From Spisula solida (lineage: Eukaryota > Mollusca > Bivalvia > Venerida > Mactridae), in contig OX365953.1 of assembly GCA_947247005.1 (NCBI GenBank), forward strand, positions 29,014,784 to 29,078,783: a DNA stretch of 64,000 bases. Reading direction: 5' to 3'. The notes below the pieces were generated by a model. It made no database searches and had not been told where the DNA came from. It worked only from the letters and a program-made list of their open reading frames with translations. The position numbers and the translations under genes were made by a program. This document shows, one piece after another, positions 10,985 through 23,190 of the stretch. Numbering within the stretch: the first letter of the stretch is position 1; each line of letters starts with the position of its first letter.

Positions 10985-11555
10985 AACATAATAGCTGTAA
11001 CGAGACGGTCTAATTACCGCAAAAAATCGCAAAATACCACAGACTACCGCAAAATACCACTGAATACCACAAAACACTTTAAAATGAGTATAAAACTCCC
11101 TAAAATACATTACAATCAGATGAAATAACATAAATAAACCTTATAACGAACATTTGATTATATAATTATGGTTAAAAAAGCCGTTAAGTACAAATTCTAC
11201 ATATCAACCAAGGGGAAGCAACTCTGAATTACCGCAAAACACTTCCAAATGGAATAGAATTACCGCAAAACACATATAAATCACGCAAATATTACATATA
11301 AATGAATAAATTGATATTTATATAAGTATATAATTATAAGATATTCTAACACGATCTGCGGATTAATCCATATACGCATAGAGCAAACCAGGGCATGTAT
11401 TATTACCGCAATAAAACATACCTGTGAAATTTGCTGTTACTATTTACGCCCCGTATCACGTGACATATTTATGAATGAATGAACGTAAACTTTATAGTAA
11501 AACTTCAACGAGTCGCTTACAAGGCAAGTTGCACGAGTATCCAGTGTTACAGCTA
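10985..11555. repeat. 570-bp dispersed segment, copy 2 (unoccupied)
   Basis: Near-identical to 1742-2311. It is continuous with the minisatellite on the left ('gatgtgaacataatag') and with 'tgacgtatct' on the right, so it preserves the empty sites of the LINE and of the 5-kb TA-flanked element. Confidence 0.93.
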
Positions 11556-11865
11556 TGACGTATCTATTTTTAAAAACTCCAATATACTCTCGAAACTAAG
11601 TTTCATAAAAACTTCTGATAATCAACTCATTTATATTTTGCATTTCATGAAATAGATACCCTATACTTGTGTTATTAAAATTGTTTTAATGTTTAAAATG
11701 TGTTACTTCCTTCAGAAAATTACGAAGGTCGTTTTCATTAACGAGGGAGGTAATTATACCAGCTAATAAGCCACTCAATTTCAGCGTGGAATTATGTTCA
11801 ATGTCAAATTGGTGAAATGGAATGAGCACGGTTAAATAGTACGGGATATTATCGTGTTTAGAATC

Positions 11866-11982
11866 GAAATAAAAAGTCTGTTCTAGTATTTTGTCGGTGA
11901 ATAAAACACAGGCACTCGTTCGGATGCGGAAAAATTAAATCACGAGTGCTACCGACAAAATACAAGAACCGATTTTTATTTC
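11866..11982. repeat. Foldback / small MITE
   Basis: The left arm (gaaataaaaagtctgttct...ttgtcggt, 11,866-11,898) pairs with accgacaaaatac...tttttatttc (11,951-11,982). Inner arms gcactcgt / acgagtgc extend the stem. Nothing else is recognised at 11,556-12,460 apart from a 34-bp two-copy repeat near 12,380. Confidence 0.8.
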
Positions 11983-12462
11983 TTAAACAAACAAACATAA
12001 TCAACGAATGCAATATTTACTTTGATAAAACAGTACCCTGGTGCATGTAAATGCACTATGCAGTCCGCGTGATAATAGACACTATTTGCAATTTTTTGTA
12101 CAGAACGTTTGTATCGATTACAGTATATCTTTCAATTGTTTTGAAATGAAATATGTTTTATTGGTTGGCTAAGAGTATTTGATGTCTATCTTGTTTGTTA
12201 TTATTCACTAAGGAATGTTAAAGGAGGAAAACTGTGTTTTCAAAGAAAACTTGGCTAAAGGTTATTATAAGAAAAGTAAAAAACGATTAAAAAAATGTTT
12301 CATGGTAATCTATAAAAAGTATGTTTTTAAGTATGATATTTAGTAGTCGATGCGCAATCTGTTCACTTTTAATGTACCGATACCATATAAGGATATATTA
12401 ATGTACTGATACCATATAAGGATACATGGCATCATATAACGGGTAGATGTAAGACTTTTAAG

Positions 12463-13706
12463 TATAGGTTATCGCTCACTTGTACTTAATTCGTTTATTA
12501 TTCTAATATGTGATCTATAACCGGTTTATAGTTTACCCGCCCACTTTTTGGTGTCATTTCCAATGCTTTTGTTTGCAAACAATAGCATGCCCATTAATGG
12601 AGTAATGATGGTAAAATAAGGCAAGCTTGTAAGTACGAGGGATGATCAACAAATACGCGGGAATATGCTTTGAAATCTTTATAACGTGACCAACACTTAA
12701 AGTAATTGGTCGTATAAAAGATTGAGGTATTACAAATACACAATGTACATAGCTATAAAACATTAAACTCGAGGTAAAATTTGGTCGAAACAACATAGAA
12801 ACTGTAACTTTAAAAATTGCTGTACAACCAGATACACTTCATAGACCTGTAAACCGAAACTCATTTTTTCCTTTACAACTTACATGTAAATTATAAGAAT
12901 TAGCTATTGGAGATCATTAGTATTGATGACGTAATTTGTTATTGACGTCGTATAGCCTATTTGCATGTCGGCATTGATTTCACACGGCTACATATGATAG
13001 CAAAAATATACCAAACATACACCTGTTTTGTTTGCTATTACATACCCCGGTTGTTCTTGCTTTGTGCAATATTGCCATTAGTATGTTATGACGTTTCAAT
13101 CACAACCACACTTTATCGTCGATTTCTGTATTGCACTCATTTTCTGACGACTTTGAAGCAAAAAGTTCTAAAACGGAATTGTGACATTAAAACTTGTTTT
13201 TGAAATCATGAATGTAGTATTCATAACCCACCCTTTAAAAAATTACAAACGCACAAATGATACGTCATCGTTTGCTACGTCCAATGTTGGAAAATATGAA
13301 AATTTGGGCCGCATAATGTCAAAGAATATAGGAAACCGCATTCGTTTCGATTTTGGTTAACATTGATGATCAGCGGTGAATCAACTTGAAATTCATTTAT
13401 CTTCATGTATAGAAAATGTCATTCACTTACAATGACAAATAAAGAAATTAGGTTTTTTTCCTTGTATTTGTTGATCACCCCTCGTATATAAGCTGGTAAT
13501 TGCTGATATAGGAATAACTGTACAATTTAGAGGGAAGGCGGGTCTAGTTTTCCATATATGGACACAGCAAAATTGTCCTAATAAATGGATTTACTTCATG
13601 AACAACTTACTTGATATTGTGTCCATTGCACAAATAAATGGATAAGAGGTCAAAAAATTTGATAATCCCTGGCTTTTGATTGGACAAAGAAGTAGGGTAA
13701 ACTATA
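12463..13706. mobile_element. 1.2-kb DNA element, copy 1, carrying a mariner-like MITE
   Basis: Near-identical to 21,900-23,190 in direct orientation. The ends are inverted: tatag at the left (tataggttatcg 12,463; tatagtttaccc 12,527) and gggtaaactata at the right. Inside, 12,636-13,484 is bounded by cgaggg(a)tgatcaacaaata inverted repeats with TA at both sides, so a mariner-type MITE lies inside the outer element. The ~80-codon open frames at 12,554-12,796 (-) and 12,961-13,203 (+) are conserved in both copies only because the DNA is. They resemble no transposase. Confidence 0.82.
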
Positions 13707-13881
13707 AATAGTAACTAACAATTATTTCAACTATAACACCAGTCATCTGAATACATCAGTGCGAACATAACACGTGGTTAACAGTTTTTGCCCGAAACTG
13801 ATATCCATGTAGTTAGGTCCGTTTCGTGCAAAACCTGTGACATTTTGTTGAAACATATAAAGTTGCATTGAAAGTCTTTAC

Positions 13882-14645
13882 ATTATAGTCCATGTCCCAG
13901 GCCTTGAAAATTGAAGGTTCATTACCAAAGAGGTGAACAGATCCAACAATGATTTTCGGTTAGCTTGATATATCAGCAGTCTGAAAACGTTTGATGGACT
14001 TGCGGGCCAAATGACCTTTTGGCGGCCATCTTTAAAGATGGCCGCCATTATTTTAAGCAATCATAAGCTTTGGGAAAACTTGAATTATTCCTCACTCAAT
14101 AGGGCTATCGGCTTGAAATATGTCTTAAATGTTCGTATTTCCACCCCACATATGTTGATATATACATATAAATATTATAATAAAGTTATTAGTTTGAAAT
14201 TTATGATATTCTAAGAAAATTTTGATATTTTTCACTTTTTGTCATTATTTTTGTCTTGCTATTCTGATTGGGATTTGTATTTAGCCATTTTTTGTTTGTT
14301 ATATTCAGGGGGTAATTCTAGGCATCCGTAATATACATTACATTGATAGATTTTCACTTTTTAGTCAAAAATTGGTCAGGAATATATGACAACTGATATC
14401 ATATTACCAAAGAGGTGAACAGATCCAACAATGATGACGCATGAATATATTTTTTCCAATAATCTCAGAAACAAACATTAATTTTGAATTATTATTTTTA
14501 AAGTTACTTTGCTTGTTCATATGCACACAGCTTAATATGTGTAGGTATCCGGAAATCGAATCATATGCCTAATAGGCTGTGAGTATGATACCGGATCCCA
14601 GCTAGAAGTTTTTAGGCGAGGGTCCGGCTATTAGTACAGGATCAT
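13882..14645. repeat. Left arm of inverted pair (partner 18,470-19,177)
   Basis: Roughly 760 bp matching the reverse complement of 18,470-19,177 throughout, from 'agtccatgtcc' to 'ggcgagggtccggc'. It contains a perfect 26-bp palindrome at 14,021-14,046 centred on ctttaaag. A partial third copy lies at 42,920-43,040. Confidence 0.9.
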
Positions 14646-14954
14646 ACACGCCATGGGCCTTTGATTCAGTATAAATTAATATTTGATTCTTTCTTTTCCA
14701 AAATCGTAAATCATTAGCGAATTGCATTCTTATTTTTCAACACGAATGTAAGCCAAATTTTATGTGTTGTCTTCTGAAAAGTATGTTTTGGTGAAGTTTT
14801 AGAGAGGTCATAATGAAAAATATTATTGTCTCAAGCGAAGGGTTCTGTATCTGGCATCAACAGACTGTCTGTCTTGGTCTATATAATTGCCATCACTGAC
14901 GTTATGTTTAAGTTAAAAGATTAAAAACTGCTGCGTGAATTATAACGATACCTG

Positions 14955-15185
14955 TGGAGAGCCTAGATGTAGGATGCGCGCTTCGGGATCGAGAGGTACC
15001 CGGTTCAATCCCCTTCTGGACCAGTGCTTAATTTCTCTGAGCAAAAATAATCCACCTGCCCCACTTACCCAAATGTATAAATAGGTACTTGAGGTGGTTA
15101 AAAGCCTGCCAGCAGCCAGCAGCGCCGAGCGAGTGTAACAGCTGACGTGAGACTCAATGAGTAATTGTACAGTCGTTCGAATGTC
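14955..15185 (+). mobile_element. tRNA-derived SINE
   Basis: The head has a pol III B box, ggttcaatccc, at 15,002-15,012, preceded by 'gtaggatgcgcgcttcgggatcgag', which resembles the D/anticodon part of a tRNA. A non-tRNA body with 'tgagcaaaaataatccacctgcc' and 'gtataaataggtacttgagg' follows, then 'gtgtaacagctgacgtgagactcaatgag'. The 3' border is uncertain. Confidence 0.68.
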
Positions 15186-16319
15186 TTAAAATTTACTTAA
15201 CTGGGTGTTTTTTTACATACAATATAATTTTAATATCGAAGATGCAAGTCATTTGTTCCTACATTCATGACCGGTGTTTATATTAAGAGTCATACCCCTT
15301 GATTGCAGGGCTATGAGTTGATGTACACTGTTTTTGTAGGTATTCATGACCGGCGTTAGTCGTACCCCTTGGTTGTTGGAAAGCAGTAGGACTAGGAGTT
15401 GATATGCCCAATGATATTAGGTAACTGTTACCAGTGGTAGTTGCACCCAATGGTTGTAGGGAACCAATCTGGCGGGGAATTACTTATCTACATGTACATC
15501 ATGGAGACAGGAATAGCATCAAACCGTGTAGTGATAAGACGCATCATATGATCATATGATATTGTAGGTATAGCTTTGCCTGTTGCATATGGATAGCCTA
15601 TGACACAAGCACAGACAAAGTCATGTGGGGGATACCCATTAGGAGAGGAGGTGTTGTTCCTGTCAGTGGTCGTTATCCCTTATCAGTACATTATTATACT
15701 ATACAGTATATCTGGCACACTGTTTCTATCTTCCAGGCGAGACTAATGTCAGGTGACTTGTCATATCTAGGGATATTACTTATCATTATTAAATGGTTAG
15801 AACATTTTACGTGAAGAGTTCCAAACTTGTCTATTTGACGTGACTGTCTGTGTTAAAGGCCACGTATGGATGTCACGGCATATCCGGCAAATATGATATT
15901 TAAGCGGGGTCTTTGATAAGCAGGATCAGAACAGTTAGGGAGTAGTCATGGGTTAGCATATTGGAATCTTCGGGAGGCGTAACTTTACGCTCTCCGGGGT
16001 ATTCAGGGTTTGGGGTTTTGGTTTAATTTAATAGCTGTTCTCAAATTTGGAAACCTTATGCTCAGAATTATTATTATTTTCTAGATTGTTTGTCGATTTA
16101 ATTAAGTACTAAATTATTGTAGGAACTTTAAGTGACTGTGCATTTTTAGGAGAGAGAGATTTATTCACTTATGATAAAGTAACAATTAAAATTAATTCAC
16201 TGAGTTTGGTATTTTGTTGTTGATTAGTTAAGTAAGTTAGTATGCAATAACCGCTATACGACGATTGAATATACGACCGTAACACTTGTTAGGGTAACAA
16301 CATGCAATGGCTGAACTTC
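15186..16319. other. No gene; one two-copy repeat
   Basis: A ~90-bp repeat occurs twice ('attcatgaccggtgtt...cataccccttg' at ~15,265 and 'attcatgaccggcgtt...gtaccccttgg' at ~15,340). The open frame at 15,623-15,814 has no recognisable domain. Confidence 0.5.
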
Positions 16320-17560
16320 ACTGCAGAATGTACCCCATAGGAACCAAAGTAGATGTACTATGTGGTGGACTTTACTCCCATAGAGCGAAAATGATGTACG
16401 GGCAGTAGAATATACCTCATTGGGACAGGAATGGACAGAAGCATTTCTGAAGGAAGGTTCTTCTATATATTAAGAAAATGGACGTATTTAATCGGTGGAA
16501 TATTCCCCATGGGGTTAAGAATGGTTTACTTAGAAATATGGTGTACTTTAAGGACCAGGAATGACTATACCGATAAAATAATAAGTCCAATACGGTTAGG
16601 AATGACCATGCATATTCACCTACTAGTATTAAATCAGAAATGACTGTGACCATCTGTTGTATAAACAATAATTTACATGTACCTCATATGGTTAGGAATG
16701 GATGTTCCTATTTTGCACTTTTGTATAGTATGTACCTCTTGTGGCCAGGAATCTGTCCGTAGTATATACCTCATATAAATATGTTCTAGTACCCCCAATA
16801 AGATTTGTAATGAATGTGTCCATCATTAAAATGTACCTCATATGGTCAGGAGTGGCTGTACTCATTCTACCAATCTGTATGATGTACCCCATATGATCAG
16901 GAATACCCGTGCCCAACTGCATAGTTATGAAAGGCTGTATGTATCTGTATGTATCAAGTATTGACAGTAATGGGTGTACCCATATGTAATATGTATGACA
17001 TAGTTATGGTCAGGAATAGTTGTATACCCATCTGTACTACGGGTTCCATATGATAAGGAATTGATATACCTATAAATAATATGTGCCCCCACATGACCAG
17101 GAATCTACAGTATGTACCCATATGTAGGCTGTACCACACATGGTTGGGAATGACTGCCCCCATCTACTACAGACTCCATATGGTCATGAACAATTGTACC
17201 TATCAGTAGAATGTACCTCATATGGTCAGAAATGGATGTTCCTTCATGTAGCATGTTTTAGTACTCATATGGTTAGTACGTGTCTAAGTATCATATGTGG
17301 TCAAGAATATCTGTATTCATGTGTAGCATGTACCCAATATGGTCAGGAACGAATGAACCTATCTGTAATATGTATCTTGTATGGTTACAAATTACTGTAC
17401 CGGTCTTGTACCGGTATGCATTAATAACCCATATAGTCAGGAATGTGGCTGTCCATCCGTAATATGTACAAAACAGGTTTGACTGTAGCCGACACATACT
17501 AGTAATCCATGAGTTCAGGAATAAGTATGCTCATCTTTAGGATGTACATCACGGAGCAAT
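16320..17560. repeat. Degenerate ~45-58-bp minisatellite
   Basis: More than 20 imperfect units on the theme 'atgtacctcatatggtcaggaatgg...ctgtacccatctgtag'. Unit length varies, for example 51 bp around 16,831-16,881 and ~45 bp around 17,175-17,220. It lies between the inverted arms at 13.9 and 18.5 kb. The open frames inside are by-products of the repeat. Confidence 0.93.
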
Positions 17561-17977
17561 ACTATACGACGCAACCCAACAAGAAAAGTATGTAATTATG
17601 GATGCACACATCTAAAGGTAGTGCCTGCAGGCATGGCAGAGATAGCGGTGATACTGAAAACATTCATAACTCGCAGGATAAATATCCCCGTGGTTGACAC
17701 CTTGTAGTGGTATTTGTAGTTGTAATTATTTAAACCTTTCAGTCAAGGATAACTTCTTAATATTTCATATGGGGTTCTCTGCTTTGCTGAAGGGACAGCA
17801 AGTAGAAGTGACAGTGTGATACAAGGAGTCTGAATGGGATACCCTAGCTCTTTTCGAACATTTTCATTTTTGGTTCTTTAACATGCCCAGTGTATAGCAC
17901 CGATACTCGTGAGACTATCACGTTAACAACCAGTTCATCTGTAGTTGGGTGGGGAATATTATACTGAACACTGGTCA

Positions 17978-18050
17978 ATGAAATTTCGAACCAGGGATCT
18001 CCGGATTGGTAGTCAAGAGCACTAACCCCTCAGCCACCATCGTGTCACCA
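17978..18050 (-). mobile_element. tRNA-like SINE head
   Basis: On the - strand the A-box-like 'tggtggctgaggggttagtgc' is followed by 'ttgactaccaatccggagatccc' and the B box 'tggttcgaaat'. This is a good tRNA-like skeleton, but the acceptor stem does not pair well, so it is a tRNA-derived retroposon rather than a functional tRNA. Confidence 0.6.
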
Positions 18051-18469
18051 ATTACAACCTAAGTTGTGGTAGGGTTGTGGAGGCTTTAAGTGTGTGTCTA
18101 TATGTTTTACAAATTCTATCCAGAACGGTTATTTAAAGGTTACTAAGGTCCGCCTGAGTCAGAAAAGTAGTAAGCGAGACACTAGACAAAGATCAACTGA
18201 TTCAATAATTATATAATTTTGTTTATTTTGTATTCCCTCTATCCCTTATTGTTTCCCTTCGAGTACGTTTCTGCTTTCACATTTTCATTTCTTAGCTTAA
18301 CTTTATAAACAAAAATAAAAATGTATAAACTCATATCAAATTATTTTCGAATCATTTGGAGTCATCTTTATGTAGATTTTCCGTTTCGCTGAATAGTTAT
18401 TGAAGTTTTCCTGCCAATAACCATTGTTTTGAAAATAATGTCATATGAACTCATACAACTGGCCGGATC

Positions 18470-19177
18470 AGAGCCTCCAAACCATCCAGCTAGGGGTCAG
18501 GTACCACACTAACACCCTTGTGGCACGGTACTGGACACCTACGCATATATATACGCATAGTACCAACACAGTAGCCATAGAATAAAAAAACAAATTCTAT
18601 TTTCCTGAGATTGTTGGAAACGGTCTATTCATATGCCCTAAAATATCTATTTAATTTAGGCATTCAGTTGTCATATATTCCTGACCTATTTTGGACTTCG
18701 AAGTTAAAATCTATCAATGTAATGTATATAATGGATGCCTAGAATTATTCACTGAATGTAACAAACAAAAAATGGCTAAATACAAATCCCAATCAGAATT
18801 ACAAGACAAAAAATATTGACAAAAAGTGAAAAATATCTAGATTTTCTTAGAATATCAATAAATTTGAACTTATCACTTTATCCTGATATTATTGTGTATA
18901 TATTAACATATGTTGGGTTGACATACGAACATTTTAAGACATATTTCAAGCCGATAGCCCTATTGAGTGAGGAATAATTCTCAAGTTTTCCCAAAGCTTC
19001 TGATTGCTTACAATAATAGCGTCCATCTTTAAAGATGGTCGCCGAAAGGTCATTTGGCAAAGTGACCCGCAAGTCCATCAACCATTTTCAGGCTGCTGAG
19101 ATAGCAAGCTAACCGAAAATCATTGTTGGATCTGTTCACCTTTTTGGTCATGAAATTCGGTCTGTCACATGGACTAT
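18470..19177. repeat. Right arm of inverted pair (partner 13,882-14,645)
   Basis: The reverse complement of the left arm with scattered substitutions and small gaps. The 26-bp palindrome of the left arm has decayed here (ccatctttaaagatgg is retained at 19,023-19,038). Confidence 0.9.
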
Positions 19178-19712
19178 TACGCTATTTATTATTTAAAGCG
19201 TCAAAAACTACAGATATACTGTTGCACCATAATATGCCTTTATATGAATTGCATTTTTATTTCAAATATGTTATTTAAATCATTTATAAATGTAACCTTA
19301 CACCATTAAGTATGCCTTGTATTTCGTTTCGACAAGGTAAACTTTATAATGGAAACACTATACATTTGTATTTCATAAACTATGTTTCTTTGTACAATTA
19401 TATTGTATGTAATGTACAATCTCTCGGATAATAAGAGCGGTTGTGCTTAACATATAATATCAGTACACAAACTATAAATTTTCTAAAAAAAAAAAAATAC
19501 CGTCTCTCCCGAACCCGGGCCTAAATTCGTCTCATACATATATACCTCGGTTACATATATAAAAGATTTTTTCTAATTTGGTATAATATCATATCGCATA
19601 TTTTCCCGTCATATATCACCATGCTACAATGTATTTATGTAATTGTATTAATGTTGCTTTGTAAAAAGTCCTTTTCAGGACTGAATATGCAAATAAACTA
19701 TATTCTATTCTA
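19178..19712 (+). mobile_element. Probable LINE/SINE 3' end with (attct)n tail
   Basis: The part near 19,660-19,712 reads 'tccttttcaggactgaatatgcaaataaact' and ends in 'atattctattctat', a typical truncated non-LTR 3' end. The A12 tract and CG-rich block at 19,487-19,520 may mark its start. The rest of the stretch shows nothing. Confidence 0.45.
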
Positions 19713-21734
19713 TGAAGCGTAACAATACTTTGGAAATGTAATATTATTTCAACAAAGGTGATCGACTATACCAAAGAATTTTAAGATGATATTGATGCAA
19801 AGATCTTTTATTCGTTCTAGTTCAATGAATGCAGACACAGATAAAAGCAACAAGACTCACAGTGTTCTATAAATGTTTATGTCCCTTTGGAAGCCTTGTC
19901 CTTATAAACTAGTTATGTCTATCAGGGGCTATATTTCTGTTGAAATGGTGGATAGTGTTACATGGCTTTGACAATGTAATGCGTTTATGATGGTAAACAA
20001 GTATGCCAAGTTTGAAAGCAATTCCTTGATATACTTCAAAAAAAGTTGAGTTTCAACAACTTGAAAGTTTTGGTTAACATTTTCGGACGGGCAATCACTA
20101 TTATGCCTCCGCATCAGTAGATGTCGGGGCATATAAAATACCTTAGCACAAAGATGGATTGTTAAATATCAGTTATGCTGAACCAGGGACCGGACACTGG
20201 CTGAACCTATGTTTGGAAATGAGATAAATGAAATATTTAAAGTCCCATTATGCCTTAAATGGCTATTTTCAAAAGGCAATAACTTGGCAACCTATCTGCA
20301 AAATGACGCATTGGGCACTTTAGGTGAGTCCCAAAGCTTGAAAGCACCATAAGATGGAAGAAAACGAAAAAAAGCCTCCAGTTGGTTTGTAAACAAAATA
20401 ACGAAATGTAAACAATAAAGGCATAATTTAAAGTCTAAGGGGAGCAACTCTTGCAAAATTAGTATTTTGTCATCCATACATTATACTTAATGTGATTTTT
20501 GGCATACTATTTCGAAAGATATAGCTGACATTCTGTCGGCAATTAATAAATTATAGGTCATTTGTGAAAAACATCATAATTCTTTGTATTTAGTCTATTT
20601 ACTGGATGATCGTGAATTTTGTTTGGCACAATGTCAATGAAAATGTCTGGCACATACTGGGTGGATCGAAGCTCAACTACATTTTCCCTTGCAGAAATAG
20701 ATCATAGAACATCGCACAGGGAAGGCAGCACTTAACCAATCGAGCACAGAAAACATGAAAACATCACACGACACAACGCCCAACATATAACTGAACGAGA
20801 AAATAAACTTAACTGCTAAACCCCAAGTTTTAGTTGTGAAATCATCGAAAGCCCAAGTCCCAGCTGACTGAACGACCTAGTTGCATCTATAAAAGCAGAA
20901 TGCCCCAGTTAAAGCGTTTAACGAGACTCGAGTTTAATGACCGCTTCATGTTGTAGGCATATTGCGGCGCAACAGCATGACACCATATAAACCCGCTTCT
21001 GCTCTGCAATTGTTAAAGTATTTCTTTAATGTGTAGGAAATTACCTTAAATTTTGTTAAACATGACATAAACGCATTTTCCATTGTAAACATTTGAATGT
21101 TACGGGATATCTAAAAGAACATTTTTTAGCTTCTATATTTATTTGTCAAACCTCTGTATTCTACAAACACAACACTTGCACATGTTAAGACATAGATGTA
21201 AGTTTTTCTGGTATCAGTTTTTAGATGTTATCTCTGAAAATGTTAAAAAATGTCAATTTTTCTAAAATTACCTTATTTTGTGCGCGACGTCTACTCAATA
21301 ATTCTTGCATTCATGCTTTGAAACTAAATGTATTATGTAGGACTCGGGTTTATAAAGAAAAGTACATGCTTTAAAACTGGCGTTCATGGCGCTTATTGAA
21401 ATGTAAACCTGCGCTCTGTTTTTTTCTGGCACATATTTGGTTACATTATCTTTCACATGGGTTACAAAATGAACCTACGCCTCATTGAAGTATATGGGTA
21501 TAACTTGTGTTGTGGCTAGATACCTTTTGCGCAGTTACCTACTTGAAACTTGAAACTTTTCTTATTTAAATACGATGATATTAGCAAAAAACGATAAACC
21601 TACTTTCCTCAATATTTAACGAAAACAGTACATACGTGTACGACTTATTTGTAGGCGGCGTACTTTACATAACCTACTCTTAAAATATGTTTCAAAAACA
21701 GCTGATACAATATTACTTCTATAATGTCCGCCTC
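19713..21734. other. No gene recognised
   Basis: About 2 kb without a supported feature. The - strand frames at 19,929-20,132 and 20,292-20,477 have no motif that I recognise and could be remnants of an old repeat. Confidence 0.4.
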
Positions 21735-21899
21735 ATTGTGTCGGTTACTGCTATAATGTTCACATCATAATGTACGTTACTGCCATCATGTTCACATCAT
21801 AATGTCGGTTACTGCTATAATGTTCACATCATAATGTACGTTACTGCCATCATGTTCACATCATAACGTCGGTTACTGCTATAATGTTCACAACATAAG
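21735..21899. repeat. ~32-bp minisatellite (left part)
   Basis: Units 'tgtcggttactgctataatgttcacatcataa' alternate with 'tgtacgttactgccatcatgttcacatcataa'. It is the reverse complement of the family at 1-87 and 9940-10,061. It is split from 23,191-23,660 by the 1.2-kb element. Confidence 0.92.
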
Positions 21900-23190
21900 T
21901 ATAGGTTATCGATCATATATTAGAATAATAAACGAATTAAGTACAAGTGAGCGAAGCTAACGCCGTACTTAATTCGTTTATTATTCTAATATGTGATCTA
22001 TAACCGGCTTATAGTTTACCCGCCTACTTTTTGGTGTCATTTCCAATGCTTTTGTTTGCAAACAATAGCATGCCCATTAATAGAGTAATGATGGTAAAAT
22101 AAGGCAAGCTTGTATGAACGAGGGATGATCAACAAATACGCGGGAATATGCTTTGAAATCTTTATAACGTGACCAACACTTAAAGTAATTGGTCGTATAA
22201 AAGATTGAGGTATTACAAATACACAATGTACATAGCTATAAAACATTAAACTCGAGGTAAAATTTGGTCGAAACAACATAGAAACTGTAACTTTAAAGAT
22301 TAGCTGTACAACCAGATACACTTCATAGACCAGTAAACCGAAACTCATTTTTTCCTTTACAACTTACATGTAAATTATAAGAATTAGCTATTGGAGATCA
22401 TTAGTATTGATGACGTAATTTGTTATTGACGTCGTATAGCCTATTTGCATGTCGGCATTGATTTCACACGGCTACATATGATAGCAAAAATATACCAAAC
22501 ATACACCTGTTTTGTTTGCAATTACATACCCCGGTTGTTCTTGCTTTGTGCAATATTGCCATTAGTATGTTATGACGTTTCAATCACAACCACACTTCAT
22601 CGCCGATTTCTGTATCGCACTCATTTTCTGACGACTTTGAAGCAAAAAGTTCTAAAACGGAATTGTGACATTAAAACTTGTTTTTGAAATCATGAATGTA
22701 GTATTCATAACCCACCCTTTAAAAAATTACAAACGCACAAATGATACGTCATCGTTTGCTACGTCCAACGTTGGAAAATATGAAATTTTGGGCCGCATAA
22801 TGTCAAAGAATATAGTAAACCGCATTCGTTCCGATTTTGGTTAACATTGATGATCAGCGGTGAATCAACTTGAAATACATTTATCTTCATGTATAGAAAA
22901 TGTCATTCACTTACATTGACAAATAAACAAATTTGGGGTTTTTTCCTTGTATTTGTTGATCATCCCTCGTATATAAGCTGGTAATTGCTGAAAAAGGAAT
23001 AACTGTACAATTTAGAGGGAAGGCGGGTCTAGTTTTCCATATATGGTCACAGCAAAATTGTCCTAATAAATGGATTTACTTCATGAACCACTTACTAGAT
23101 ATTGTGTCCATTGCACAAATAAATGGATTAGAGGTAAAAAAATTGAAAATCCCTGGCTTTTGATTGGACAAAGAAGTAGGGTAAACTATA
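21900..23190. mobile_element. 1.2-kb DNA element, copy 2
   Basis: A direct repeat of 12,463-13,706, inserted in the ~32-bp minisatellite with the minisatellite continuing on both sides. The ends are tataggttatcg (21,900) and gggtaaactata (ends 23,190). It is ~48 bp longer than copy 1 because the left end contains an extra inverted segment. The internal mariner-like MITE is at 22,119-22,969, with cgagggatgatcaacaaata termini. Confidence 0.85.
21911..21998. repeat. 34-bp-arm hairpin at the left end of the 1.2-kb element
   Basis: Arms 21,911-21,944 and 21,965-21,998 (gatcatatattagaataata... / ...ttattctaatatgtgatc) pair with one mismatch around a 20-nt loop. Copy 1 has only the right arm. Confidence 0.9.

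Noticed and set aside
12554..13203. 80-codon frames conserved in both 1.2-kb copies
   Set aside because: The DNA is near-identical throughout, so frame conservation is not independent evidence; no transposase motif (DDE/HTH) seen.
17978..18050. Functional tRNA gene
   Set aside because: The acceptor stem does not pair and the T arm deviates; better explained as a SINE head.
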